A DNA stretch of 64,000 nt from the NCBI GenBank assembly GCA_005406025.1, contig BGZK01000012.1:930001-994000 (forward strand), in the 5' to 3' direction. A program made the translations under genes and the position numbers. The notes under the pieces are model-generated. The model ran no database searches. It saw only the letters and a list, made by a program, of their open reading frames with translations, and had not been told where the DNA came from. Within the stretch, counting starts at the first letter, position 1, and each line of letters begins with the position of its first letter. The stretch is from Eumeta japonica. Its lineage: Eukaryota > Arthropoda > Insecta > Lepidoptera > Psychidae. Positions 23,421 to 35,764 of this stretch are shown in pieces.

Positions 23421-24606
23421 AGTAAGGGGGGTTTGAACATTTTTCTGTGGAAGCTGCCATATCCACGTACCGCCATTTTGATTTTTTCTATTTTTTCTTT
23501 GAGTTTCTGTGCACATTGAAAGTGGTATATACGGATAAAGGATACTTTAAGAAACAAAAAATGTGAAGTTATACTATACCCTAAAGTTTCACGTTCTCGA
23601 GATATTTGGAGGTAAAGATTGTCATATAAGAAAAATATAATCATTAAAAAACCATATATACGTGTATATATTGCATTAAAATGATAGTTCCCAGGTTGAT
23701 TTAACTATTTATTAGAAGGCAGCACAACCTAGTAACACGAAAAAACTATTTGATTAATTATCTGCTTACTAAATAGTATCACATCACAATGAAGCGCTGT
23801 TTTGTCGAAGTACATAACCGCGGCGGTTAGCTTGTAATCCGTCCCGTCGCCGCCAGTGCGGCCGTCTTGAAACGAAAAAATGTCCAGTATGAAGGTATCT
23901 GTTCCAATGTCTCGTGTTAGATACCGAGATATTTGGAACTAAAAAATCGCTGTTACGCCACCTATAACTTGAGAACTATGGCAATCATTTAAAGTTGAAG
24001 TAAGTATAAACATAGTTGTTATGTGCAATAGATTGTGGTAAAATATTAGTTTTCAAGTTGATTCACCTATTTAATTTGTAAAATAGGCGATAGCTGAATA
24101 TATAGCGAGCGCAGTTAGATGGTCAGGCGCTTAGCATGGAAAAACAATTTCAGTTGATTATCTATTTTACCTATCTACTAAATAGCATCGCAGACCAATA
24201 CAATTGTCAATCACATGCGCACGCTATGATTAGTTTGTCTTGTATTCGATCGAGTAGGCCTGTATTGTACTCTATCCTGTTCCCGCCTTGGTAAAACCTT
24301 TTATTTGATGCTGCCTTCTAATAAATAGTTAAACCAACATGGGAACTATCATTTGAATACAATGGAAAGCGTATATATACGTAATTACTTGGTTTTTAAT
24401 GATTGTCATATTTCTCATATGGCAATCTTTACCTTCAAATATCTCGGAGCGTGACATTTTAGATTTTGATTTATATTATAAACATGTTATATTTGATTTA
24501 TATTAAAATTGACATTTTTTGTTTGTGAGCGAAAACTTTAAGAAAAAAATCAAAATGGCGGCATTTGGATATACCATAAAGGTTCTATCCCCTTCGAGTA
24601 TTGTAC
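23421..24606. mobile_element. long inverted-repeat element (~300-bp arms) with internal duplication
   Basis: The left arm (23421-23723) and right arm (24309-24606) are imperfect reverse complements: both contain ATGATAGTTCCCAKGTTGRTT, AACTATTTATTAGAAGGCAGC, GAGATATTTGRAGGTAAAGA and CCGCCATTTTGATTTTTT in this orientation or its complement. Between the arms, 23905-24200 repeats part of the left arm in direct orientation (CCGAGATATTTGG, TTTTCAAGTTGATTCACCTA, TTGATTATCTATTTTACC). No coding capacity. It resembles a fold-back or long-TIR non-autonomous DNA element; the superfamily is not determinable by eye. Confidence 0.8.
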
Positions 24607-26569
24607 TTATAAAAATAATTATTATTTATAATTATTTTTAAAACTGAATTGGAATACTCTTATTGTATAGGAGAATCGCTAAAATCTTTAGATTTTACTA
24701 GTATTGTTACAATACTAGTAAAATCTAAAGATTCAGATCAAAAATATAAAAAATATCTGAAAAATACTTGGCCCTGCAGACCATCCCTAGGAGTTTCCGC
24801 TGTGATATTTATCGACGATTCTTTGAACTTCTAGAAATAAAAATATAGTTGTTAAAATATTTCAGTGTATCAGGCAGAATTAGCTCAAATTTTCAGGAAG
24901 TCAAGTTGAGTACCTATAGATCGTTTTCGAATATTGCAAACTGCGTTTCGTTCACACACATACATCCACATATATTACTCAGACAATGTTAAAAATAGAC
25001 TCTTAGGGTCCCAAATTGTTATGAGCTAATGAAACTTTATTTTAGAAGTTTTCACAATTTTTCAATTTTCACAGAGGGAAGTTAAAAATTATAAGAAGAT
25101 ATATGTTAAAATGTCTACCTATAAATATATTCTTAGATGTAATATACCTGACTACAACGAATAATTAATAGGTTAAAAAATCGGGCCGAGGATAAAATCT
25201 GTCTAGACCAGTGCATAGGTCTCTATATTATGAACTAAGCCCCTATTAGGCTATATAAGATTCGACTGTTTTTTTTAAGCTCCTATTTTACGATTTTTCT
25301 TTAAATTAGGTTTTACCGAAAATCATTTTTTCCAGTTAAATCTAAGGTCAAAATTCAATTTAAAAGACTTTTGGTTGAAGGAAAATTTAACATTGGCTTT
25401 TTGTTAAAAGCGAACTTATAGTAGGTCGTGGATTAGGCACCTTCGTGTTTTTGGTTTGTCATTTTAAGTAAACAACTAAATGCATTTCAATATAATTTTC
25501 CTTAGTCACCGTTAACTCTGCCCGCCATAAACGCGCGGCTACACCACTACCATAAACACATACAGCTCTAGCACAGACGTGGATTAGCCATCTCGGCCGT
25601 GTACTACCAGCCACCCCTTGACTCCGTTTCCTATCATAACGATTTACTATGCGAACACGAGTTCGCATCAGCATATTTGCCACTATCCTACCCTAGTTGG
25701 CTTTAGGGGAAAATACGCCGCTGTCTACTTGCGTTCTGTCTGCGCTTGCTTAGCCGGTGTGCTATCCAAACGCAAGTACGTCATGATAAATAACGAGATA
25801 ATAATTTGTGAATGCTTTGTAAATACCATCTAATTGACTTGAACACAATAAAAACGAAAATAATCGGAAACTCGGAAACACACGCAAAAGCCGGAACCGA
25901 CTCCAAATACAACTAATTAGTTATTTTTGAAGACTGTTTAAAAAATTATTTACATAGGTTTTTGAAGGTTTCTTTTTTATAAAGGTTATTTTATTTCACA
26001 TTTTTTAGTTATTCGGTAATTATAACTTCATAATTGAGTTAGTCATTTTGCAAGTGGATTAAGCCATGGTTAATATAATTGGCCAGGCATCTCCTTCACT
26101 TTTGTACAAAGCAAGCGAAAAAACAGTTCTGATCCTGAATTTTTTGTTCACTGGTAATTACTCCAGGACCTTTACATTCTTAGCTGGAATGCAACTACAA
26201 TATTATTTTTACACAAACTATGTAAATTATTTTTGTTCTTTATAATATAAAATAAAAATTTCGAAATCCGTCCAAAATTGACGAAAGTATAGATGAACAT
26301 ACATAAATAAAACATAGAGCTTCCTCCTTTTTTCGAAGTCGGTTAAAAATACGTAGAAACTTCGCTCCTGTCGAGCGTCCCCCGCTGCCATTCGTTTTTA
26401 AATATCGAGTATTTTTTTTTGTTTTAATCATATTTATCAGTAAAAGAATAGATATATTTATTGACATTTTTTTATATCCATCTTTCGCACCCCTCAAGTA
26501 TACCTATTAAAATATTTAATTTATTTATTCCGTATAAATATGTAGTTCGTTATGCGATAGGTGTGTGCG
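24607..26569. other. AT-rich non-coding stretch with a perfect hairpin at 24683
   Basis: Apart from the hairpin, nothing recognisable. Patches near 25560-25760 are GC-richer without a supported frame. Confidence 0.45.
24683..24733. repeat. perfect 25-bp inverted repeat, 1-nt spacer
   Basis: Arms 24683-24707 and 24709-24733 are exact reverse complements (AATCTTTAGATTTTACTAGT at the left start), with a single T between them. It lies ~80 bp outside the right arm of the long inverted-repeat element. Confidence 0.97.
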
Positions 26570-26800
26570 TTATTTATAACCGCGCCCCGTCGACGCCCGT
26601 CCGTGGCTCGCCGCCGGGCGGCGTGTGCGTGCGCGCCTGTTCGTTCGCCCGTGCGTGTGTGCCGCGCTCCCCCGGCCCCGGGCCGATGTAGGTCAGGGGT
26701 GGCCGTCTGCGGCGGCGGGGCGGCGGGCGGCGCGCGCGGCGGGGGCGTGTCGCCTGTATCGACCGGCGCCCGCACCTCGCCCGGCGCGGCGTTCCGATAT
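26570..26800. promoter_or_regulatory. CpG-dense island, strand unclear
   Basis: About 230 bp of C/G-rich sequence with many CG steps (for example GGCGGCGGGGCGGCGGGCGG) abruptly bounded by AT-rich DNA. On the left margin is TTATTTATAACCGCGCC with a TATA-like core. Open frames on both strands are long only because stops are rare in such sequence; their residues are Arg/Ala/Pro/Gly-rich and unlike any family I know. No convincing splice donor at its edge. It may be a promoter or other regulatory island, or an exon of an untranslated RNA. Confidence 0.4.
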
Positions 26801-28929
26801 CTACGCATTTATTGAATCAATCCGTCTGTTTTGACGCATGCTAATTAGATTTTCTGATTTATTAGCACTTTATAAAAATAATTTTCATATTTCAGTATCT
26901 ATTGATAGCCCTACTTTTTTTTCTATTACAACCTACCTATGTCTATTAACAATATTTAAAACTGTTATACCCATTCGTATAAGTAGACGAAATATTTTCT
27001 AACTTTTCAAATAGTATTTCATTTGAATGAATACGTAAGATTTCTTTCTACATTTATCTACTTTTGTATGTTATTAAATATCTAATCTGTTGTTTCCTTT
27101 GTACCCCCGTTTGAGGTGTTTCTTGTTGTCGATTTTCAATTGTGTTCCTTTTGTGTGTACGCATCGATAATTTATACTATTTATATGCTTTTGTCATCTT
27201 AAGCAACAATGAATCGTCAAACAAATAAATTTACGGGTAATACATAAATTGATTGACTGAGGAAGCCCCTCGACTTCCCAAGTAAATATATTTACTTACC
27301 GAGATAAAATAAAATATCACATGAATTTTCCTCTAATAGGTACTTAACTATTTAAAAAGACTGATACTTAAATTAAGATTTGTGCTTTTATATTAAAGTT
27401 GGATTTAAGATTTTTATCAATTCATTATTGTATTTAAAATGTCTCATTCATTTTTACTAAAATTTATTAAGTGTCTACAAATATAAAAACATGATAAATG
27501 AAATGCATTTATATACATATATTCGATTTACCTTAATTCATTATTAACTTCTGATGATGCCTTAATTTAGAATATAATAATTTGTATTTATTTCGTATTT
27601 TGTAGATATGAGGAGTTCTTACCGATTCTCATCAATTTTTAACGACTTTAGTGTTAACCACAAAATATAACATGCTATGAAATGCATATGACCACTTTTT
27701 TTTAAATTTTATTTTGTGAAACGGCTTATCCACTATAAATGTGATTTAGGATAATTTATATGGTTGACAGTCATCCGTTGGTTGATATTTTCAATTGTTA
27801 TGGTCTTTTAAATGCCTATCTACAGTTTATTCAATTATGGAATAAAAACTGTTAAAGCAACGAATATATAATCTTATTCTTACATCATGTCGACCATTAA
27901 ATCGCATACATTTTTATATAGATATATAACTATGTAGTCAAACAAGTCTTTTCGTGCATTTCGACTTTTGGTGCATTTAATACTTTCACTTTGTGTGATT
28001 TTTTTTTATATCTACATATAGTTACGAGTTAATTTATTTGGAAAAAAGATCTACAAATTAATCAGCTTTAATTGTGTACACATAATAAACCGCACCAACA
28101 AAGAAATATTGGATAACCTACAGTTTTCTACATATGCTCATTGCGACCTACTTGCCATTTAGGTAATGTGTAAAAAATGTGTTCCGTCGACCATTAAAAT
28201 TTATGAGGTTAAGAATTTTATTTGCACATGAGTCTTTATTGAAAAATCTTAACAAAACCTTGTAAAGCGTGGGTCGTCTTTGTGCGTCTATTTATTTATC
28301 TACGGGATCGTCGATTAATTTATTACGTGAGCTCAGAAAATGAAGGGAAGGAATCGGGAAAATATAATCAAAGCTATGAAAAACCTCACATCAACTTTGA
28401 AATTGAGAGAATACACCATTATAATATTTTTCAGTATTGTTTTTATCAAACATGTCAAGCAAACTCATTTAGAAAAAAATTATGAAGGAAATCTCACGCA
28501 ACAGGGAGGGGGTATACATCGGTGTCCAATCAGGTGGCACTGATTTTTTTTTAAAAAAAAAGCACCTTTCGTAATCGATGGACGACTCCTGATAGATGAT
28601 CTCTGAATTTAAGGCGCAATAATTTAATATCATATTAGAATAATCGCTTGGGAAATGTTGTATATTGCTAAATAAAAATGAAATCATATTCTACTATTTT
28701 TAAGCTAACGAAAATGTTAAAGAAAAACAAAGGAATTTATTTATGGGCATTGTTTAACATTAAATCGAAACCGGCATACGTCCACTCGAAAAGGTGTAAG
28801 AACACTTGCGCGTGCTAGGTCTCTCGCGTTGGGTCGCGGCAGGGACGTCGGCAAAAAGCGATTGATTTATTAACCGACCGACTTAGAATCATTCTCATCG
28901 GGATGCGAACGCCGGCTTACATAAGAGGT
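26801..28929. other. AT-rich non-coding stretch
   Basis: Strongly AT-rich; no repeat family or exon recognised. A GGTAAGTA donor-like sequence on the - strand near 27300 has no exon behind it. Confidence 0.5.
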
Positions 28930-29075
28930 GTCAGCTGAGGCTGCGGGGCCGGCGGCGCGCGCGGCGGGGCGGGGCCGGGCGCGCGGAGGGGCATCCCTAG
29001 CCGTATCGATCGCGGCGGCAAGGGCAAGGCCGCCCACGCCCGCTCCGGCCCCCGGCCGCGGCGCGTGCCGACGCC
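28930..29075. promoter_or_regulatory. CpG-dense island
   Basis: Begins AGCTGAGGCTGCGGGGCCGG, carries CCGTATCGATCGCGGCGG and ends CGGCGCGTGCCGACGCC. Its GAGGCTGCG followed by an ATCGAT recalls the 41.55 kb island. Open frames are low-complexity and not supported as protein. Confidence 0.4.
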
Positions 29076-30130
29076 TGCCCGATGATTACACCCCTGGCTG
29101 TCTTATTTAGGCACTTTTTTTTTATTTTCAGTTTCACGAGTACCTAAAAGTTAAGCCCGGCCTTGTTTCGTATTATTGTGACGCACGGTTCTAAATACTA
29201 CGCGGATTAAAAGACGAGATTTTCGAGAGGGTAATAAAATTTTTTGCCCTTTGTCCATCCCCATTCCGTAAGCGCGTTCTCAGGCTTCACGTTTGAAAAG
29301 TCGTCTTACTCTCGGCTTCTAATTGACTGCCCTACCATTGTAAATATTAAAAAAAAATACTATCTAATAAGGGGCGCCCATCAAATTCACATACATAGCT
29401 CCATTTTATCCTCTTAAAAACGCCAAAGTCTCCCTATAGGTGAAAATTATTTTCTTTACTATTATGTCTAGAAATCATTTTGTCACGTAGTGGAACTGGC
29501 GTGTCTTCCGCGACGGAAGCCGCTCCACCGCGACTCGTTCCCGCCTCGTGGGCGGACTGTTGCACGAGTAGGCTTTACGTGGGTATGAAAATGAAAGTCG
29601 GAGATAGCATGTATTTTTCACATAATACGAATTCGAAAAAAGAAACGGTTTTGGGCGCATTCCCCATTAGAACTGTGTCGACCGAAACGTGTTCCTACGT
29701 TATCCTTTTAAGACGTTAGAAAAATATGAAAAAACTTCTTTTTTTAATTATCTAAGAACGACTCTGTCAAACCGGAAGATGCTCTGAAAGGACCGACATC
29801 TCATCTACAAATCTGCGTGTGACCAAAAGAGAGTAACGTGACATAGAAGAGTATAGAAATTCACCCTGCTACGTACGTCTGTCATCCACCGAAATGAAAA
29901 CTGAACAAACGCGGCGGGACGGCCCGTTCCACTCGCCGCGGCGACCGCGCGGTGTCGTCGCGGTGCGTAATGTACCGGCCGTTTCGTGCAAATATTGTAC
30001 AATAGCGAGGAGTAACCGCGAAAACGCTCAGCAATCCGCCAGTGCTTAGGGACCTATCGCTCGGTTGTTGTGCTTGAGCTATCCGGGCGTGTGTAACTTT
30101 ATTATCGTGATATAGCGACACGCATACGTT
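29076..30130. other. mixed-composition non-coding stretch with CpG-rich patches
   Basis: CpG-rich patches at 29490-29560 and 29905-30060 (for example GCCGCGGCGACCGCGCGGTG complement-rich). On the - strand, near 29898, TTCAGTTTTC resembles an arthropod initiator, but no TATA or well-placed downstream element was found. Possible promoter region, unproven. Confidence 0.3.
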
Positions 30131-30807
30131 CTTAGAGTTCCGAGGCGGAATTGCAAAAACGTAGCCCTTTTAGTTTTGTCATGTCCATCCGTCCGTCTGT
30201 ATGTCACAGATGTATATTGATAAAATTTTCTGCGGGGCTGGAAGCACTCTGTACATTTAACAGAAGCTGCAAAATTTTTTTTCGGCAAACATCAAACTGG
30301 TACTTATTATAATATTTCTTTTAAAAACACTTCAAAGTTTCTAAACAGTTTTTCGACAAATTAAATATTTTTGAAATTAATTGCTCCGAAACTCGCAGAA
30401 ATTGTGTCCACCCCTTTATTTTTTAAATCATATATCCTAAAAATATCAAAAAAAAAGAATTAAAAGGTAACGCTTAATAAATACTTTCAATGAAAATTAT
30501 TTTGAACATGAACGGATATACTGTTTTTGAATTAATAGCGAAAAACTTTCTCAACAAAGGGACGTAAGTGCCGTTAAGATACGCTCTTTTGCTGGTGCAC
30601 ATTCGTTTGTACTAGTTTAAAAGTAGTAGGCGACATACCTACTTGCTTCTTTAGTTATAGGCGACGAAAGTGCTGATACCTATTATGTGCGGGGAAACAC
30701 GTAAAAAAAATGTAACAACGTAACTTTTTCACCTGTAGTGCATTTCTTTGTAGTGACGGCTTCGGAACCCTACAGTGAGCATGGTCCGACATGCTCTTGA
30801 CCGGCTT
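30131..30807 (+). mobile_element. dispersed repeat family C (copy 3, right end intact)
   Basis: The left part has AGCCCTTTTAGTTTTGTCAT then CCATCCGTCCGTCTGTATGT. The right end CGGAACCCTACAGTGAGCAT, GGTCCGACATGCTCTTGACC, GGCTT is the terminal signature of the family. No coding capacity; the left end appears truncated or diverged. Confidence 0.6.
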
Positions 30808-32815
30808 GTCACTTTACGAGGTTCGCGATAGTTAGTTCGTGAGATGAGGCTTATCATCGCGTCGAGCGACATCTGTTATAGCATACCGAGCATGTTGCAG
30901 CTTACGCCGCTCATAGGACTGAGTTAGCGATCAAAAGACATGGCGGACTGCATTGCTATTCCGGAATGTACGGAACGCATTACGTACCTTAATAAAAAAA
31001 TAACTTGACAGGGAAGAGAAGTTAGGCGGTAAATAAGTTACTAATATAGTTATTAATTTTCTGCTTCATGTTTATATCGTATGTGGTATATAAAGACAAA
31101 GGACTATTTGTACCTGAACAATACAAAATGTATTTTCGTTATTATTAAACTGTAAACTTAAAAGAAATCGGTTAAATGTGAAAAACATCCTTACCTATTT
31201 CTAACATTAAGGGAACTAAAATAATCACAGAAAAAAAAAATCGGAATGTACAAAGGCTTTGCCATATATATTTTGAGAAAATTCTAAAAATACCAATTGT
31301 AAAATTTGGAACTTTGTTAAAATAAATTCTTCTTCTAAAAATGAAATGAAACAATTATTATCTATATGTTTAAAGGAAAACGAAAATTATAGAAAAAATA
31401 AATCATGCAGTACTGGAATCTTCATGGACGCGAGTCTGCCTGCCAATTTAAAAACTTTTAGTTGCTCTGAGAACTGGGAGCCTTATTAAATTTCGTCGAA
31501 AATCCGTTCGCTTCTCGGAATGATATGACGTGCAATATCTAAATTAAGTAAAATGGCGCACAATATAAAAATAAAGTAAATAAACTACACCTAAAACAAA
31601 TGACGTGTCTATGGCTAATAACGAAAACACTGGATAGATGAGTATGCGAGTTGAACCCGGTGATTAATGTGCATTCAAAATCTTGTTTGTATTTTAATGT
31701 GTTTTTTTTGCTGTTCACTCGATTTGTCATTAGCAACTATTAACTTTTAGACTACAACAATAGAATAAAGCAATCGAATAACGATTATTTTCTTACTGTC
31801 CAATTTTCAATTGAAAATTATCCACAGCAATGTACCCCTGACAGTTCTCTTTAAATTTTCTCCCATTTTCCAATATTTGATAAACATTTTTTTTTTCAAA
31901 ATTAAATTCAATATTTCTAAATCCATGCTACGTTTTAAATTTGAAACTGAGAATAATATTTTCGAGAGTCTTGTCGAACATCAAGTACAAGTTATTAAAT
32001 TAAGCTCTTGATATAATTTGATTTTTCATTTGATACGATGACATTAAAATATTATCCGTATGTCTATAAGGCATTCCATTTTATCTCCTAAAACTAATGT
32101 TCTCCATTGAAATCGCATTGAAATACAATTACATTATTTATATAGATATATTTGTGTACCTAATACTTTTTTTATAAGTATGCTACTTTATACCTTTCCA
32201 TATTTTTGAAAACTGGCCATGGAATTCTAAAATCATGAACAAGTCTAAAGATTTCGGAGTATAATTGCTTGTCCGAAGAATAAAGATAGGACGATGAACA
32301 TTAGCCTAAATTCTAGATATCATCTCGAATGTAAAGTCATTCAACGAAAAAATGTCGTTCCAGACTGTTACGTAATATTTATATGTATTTTATTTATACA
32401 TGATGCATTTCAAATACGAACTCAGATAGAATTCGCTATTTTGAAAAATATACTTTTAATTTGTCGTATATTTTTTAGTTAACACTACCTAGTTAACTAA
32501 AAAAAATAATTGACTGTATTAAAAATTAATAACATTTTTAAGGTTAGTTGTCATCAAAGAAAATTTAAAAAACTTTAAACTGTAATTTTATTATTAACTT
32601 AGACGGAATTAAAAAAAGTAAGCAAATTTTTCTCTGATTTGAAGTTAGTAACACTTTATGTGATAATAGTTGTGGTACACCCATATCAATTTATATTGAA
32701 AAAAAGAGAATGTGATTGGGAAATTTTGCGATTATTCCACTGTGACACTTTAGTGGCACAATAATGCAATTTTTTATTAATTCATGCGGTTCTGTAAGCC
32801 TGTTAGGTATGTACA
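30808..32815. other. non-coding, mostly AT-rich
   Basis: A balanced patch at 30808-30990 follows the family C end. Otherwise AT-rich with no recognised feature. Confidence 0.45.
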
Positions 32816-32823
32816 GGTGAAGC

Positions 32824-34218
32824 TAGGGTTGCCAACCCAAAATTTAAAAAACTAGGATTGGATGTTGGAAAAACCAGGACAATTTACTTTAAAAAAGAGG
32901 ATGCAGTAATAGAGTTACATTAGTTAATTTACCGTGAAAATAGATTAAATGAAATTCAAATAATAATAATCATATTTTTAATAAAAATATTTAAATCAAA
33001 TTATACGGGTTGAAAACGAGTTATTAATTTATAAAACAAACGCTTTAGTTTGTTACAAATTCTCTACACTTAGATTAGTTTTAGTATCTAATAAAGTATA
33101 ATATTACAAACTTATTCATTTTTACTAGTTGGTATACTTTTCAAACCCCAACCAATACAGGAATCGATTAAGTCGCTCGGTGATTGCTAGCATCACAAGA
33201 GACACTTTTCAAGTCATCTGTAATCTTCATTGAAGAATGGGGGCTTAAAACGCCAATCACAATTGCCCTTGCTCTGTTACACGTCATCTCTTTTGCGATT
33301 TGTGAATCGCCAAACATAATTTTATACAACTGCAATATACAGTCTAAAGAGTTAAAAGACATAAGGTGAGAATCGTGCGGTGAGCTGCAACCCCTTCAGC
33401 AGCGACAATCTTCGTATTAATTAAAGATTTATTTATAAAACTGTCTAGGGCTTTAGAAATCCCTGTCTGGGATTGTAATCTCTTCTTATGCTTGGCTGTT
33501 TTCTGATGTTCCTCAATATCTATCGCACCTCTATTGGTTATAAATATACAGGATTCACGAATACAATAATACACTTCAGAGTCAGACATGCTGGGTTTGA
33601 ACGAGGGAAACCTTTTTTCTAAAGCTTCGTTGAAAGTGCATTTTCTATTGGGCATGTTTTAGAGGAAACAAAAATCATATACATGATTATACAGCTGAAA
33701 CAAAAGAAATGTCAGTAAAAATTTAAAATTAACACATGTACAAGTCGTATCTTTCTATTTTAGTCTGTATTCTCTGAATAAATAATACCAATAATACAAT
33801 ACAATAATAAACACCATAATACAATCGAGAATACGTTTAAATATCTACGTATTTCTCCTTTAAAATATATTTTTTTAAATACTTTACGTTCGTGTAGACT
33901 GTTCACTTATAGAAACAAATAATAAATATATAACTTTCAGCCGAGACCCAATTGTAGCTATTGCGGCGCGACTCGCGGCTAAATTCAACCCGGTCAGGAT
34001 GATTCGGGTGTACTGTAGAGAGAAAGAGATTACCGACTGGCACGCTGCGCCCTATTTTAAAACAACACAGGGAATTGCAAAAGCAGCTCGCGAATTTTAA
34101 AATACGTGGCCTTATTAGGGCGCTTTAAAAACACAGGACGCTGCTTAAAAACTATCCAGGACGTCCCAGGACGCTACAGAAACTAGGATATGTCCTGAGA
34201 AAACGGTTGGTGACCCAC
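32824..34218 (-). mobile_element. hAT-type DNA transposon remnant
   Basis: Left end TAGGGTTGCCAACCC; right end reverse-complements to GTGGGTCACCAACCG, imperfect terminal repeats. The flanks are GGTGAAGC (32816-32823) and GGTAAAGC (34219-34226), an 8-bp target duplication with one mismatch, as expected for hAT elements. The subterminal text AACTAGGAT...GGACA is repeated inverted at the right (CCAGGACG, AACTAGGATATGTCCTGAGA). It contains a frameshifted transposase-related ORF on the - strand. Confidence 0.75.
33168..33655 (-). pseudogene. zinc-finger transposase-related protein, frameshifted and truncated
   Basis: Starts with ATG at 33655 (MPNRKCTFNEALEKRFPSF). Residues ~28-60 form a BED/U1-like zinc-finger: Y-Y-C-x4-C ... 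E-E-H-x5-H-K-K, where the family usually has C-x2-C. The N-terminal layout (M-x-K/N-R-x-C-x-F-N ... F-P-x-F-K) is that of uncharacterised insect proteins derived from hAT-like transposases. After AHRTILTL the frame shifts near 33360; the other frame continues MSFNSLDC, RARAIVIGVLSPHS, LKSVSCDASNHRAT and stops at 33168. Family proteins are much longer, so the catalytic domain is lost. It sits inside the hAT-type element described for 32824-34218. Confidence 0.75.
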
Positions 34219-34226
34219 GGTAAAGC

Positions 34227-34387
34227 GAAACGACGTCGTTGTTCGCATCTGCGCGAGGACGAGGCAACATCCTTAAAGCTGTACTAGACATACACAGGCG
34301 CGTGAATCAGCGCTACTGTTTTTATGGACGTCGAGCGAGGACGGTGGATGCGGTCACTCGCACCACGCGATTCATCTTGATGTTACA
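34227..34387. other. short non-coding gap between hAT remnant and fold-back element
   Basis: Balanced composition (CGTCGTTGTTCGCATCTGCG). No family recognised. Confidence 0.4.
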
Positions 34388-34536
34388 AGTACAACGCACG
34401 AAACTGCCGCTCTGAATGGGCGGCGAATGATATACTGCGCAGATATCCTTTCTTCTTCTCCGTCACGTTCCTATTTCACGCTATTGCGACGCTTTCGTGA
34501 CGAACTTCACAGCGGCAGAATTTCGTGCGTTGTACT
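34388..34536. mobile_element. fold-back miniature element
   Basis: AGTACAACGCACGAAA at the left and its exact reverse complement TTTCGTGCGTTGTACT at the right. The arms extend imperfectly to GCCGCT / AGCGGC, enclosing ~90 bp. Size ~149 bp, no coding capacity. No target duplication identified. Confidence 0.7.
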
Positions 34537-35764
34537 GAACCCCAGCAAATTTTGTATCGACTCCTTCCGTAATTCCCTACAGCGATGTTTGGTATTTCTT
34601 TAAATGCTTACAAACGTACACCGATACTTAATAGGAGGGTTAAACTTTTTCTTTTTTTTTAATGCACTAAATGCATTCGTCTCGATTTAGAATTTTTTCT
34701 CTGTATTGAGAATATTGATAGAGATTATGTAAGCCCAACGACGTTGACCGCTTGTGTACGTTCCTCTGTCTGTATGTTGCACAGCGTTCTCATACGGGTT
34801 TTGATTGAGGATATGTAAATTGATGACACGATAGACATTCCGTCACGAAATATATCGTGATCTTGTTAAAAAAAAAGTACACTCACTCATCCCATCGAGT
34901 GGAGTATCATTTGTCATTGAATTGGATGTCCTTTTTTATACTGTACTATAAAACTCTTTTGGAAATCCATTATAATAACAATTATAATAGTTTTTATTTG
35001 ACAATCTTATAAAACCTGAATATCTTAATAAACTATTAAATAATTATAAAGTCAAATACTAGGTTTAAATGTATTGATTATTTAACATCAGTATTGAGAT
35101 TGTCTTGAGTTCTCGCATAGGCCTCTCCTAGAGCTTGCCACACATTCCGATTACAGATCATCCTCGTCCAAGTAACACCAGCTTTTTGACAAATATCTTT
35201 CTCCCATTTAAAGGTTGTCTCCTTTCTTTCTTTTGTCTTGGACACCATTCGGTTACATTCTTAACTCACTTTCCCTTATCACTCCTCATCGTATGACCCG
35301 CCCACCTTCACTTCAGTTTTCTTATGTAACATGTTACATCGTTAGTTTTAGTTTGTTTTTGTGATGTTTTTAGTTTTATTCTGTTTTTTAACTTTAACGT
35401 TAAGCACGCTTCGTTCTCTACTCTTTTGACAGGTCTTAAATTTGTGCATATTTTGTTTCATTAACATGCATAAATCGCATATTTTTTCTTAGCTTCGACT
35501 GTTGACTGAGAGTTTTTGACAATTTCTTCAAGGGACCATATCTTTTCCATGCTAGCTGTATTCTGTTGTTTATTTCTTATACTATACTTCGACATATTCT
35601 ATTTTGGTGCCGTTCACTGTGTGATGGGAATTTTGTCAAAGTTTGTCACTACTTTATTTATTATAACGTTCATTGTCGGGTCAAACTTTATTTAGTTGAG
35701 TGAATCACTATCAATAATACAATCATTTACTCAATGACTAGAAAACAAAACTCCTTAAATTTAG
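34537..35764. other. AT-rich non-coding stretch
   Basis: No exon or named repeat recognised. The part around 35080-35320 is more balanced and could be an old retroelement fragment on the - strand. Confidence 0.4.

Noticed and set aside
26521..26834. Four overlapping open frames in the 26.6 kb island
   Set aside because: Low-complexity Ala/Arg/Pro/Gly readings in all frames, no motif, no splice sites.
29480..29719. 79-codon + strand frame in balanced DNA
   Set aside because: Starts at TTG, no ATG in frame at the start, competing - strand frame; no recognised motif.
29880..30000. Initiator-like TTCAGTTTTC on the - strand as a promoter
   Set aside because: Downstream element not at the right distance and no TATA; mentioned only as a weak possibility.
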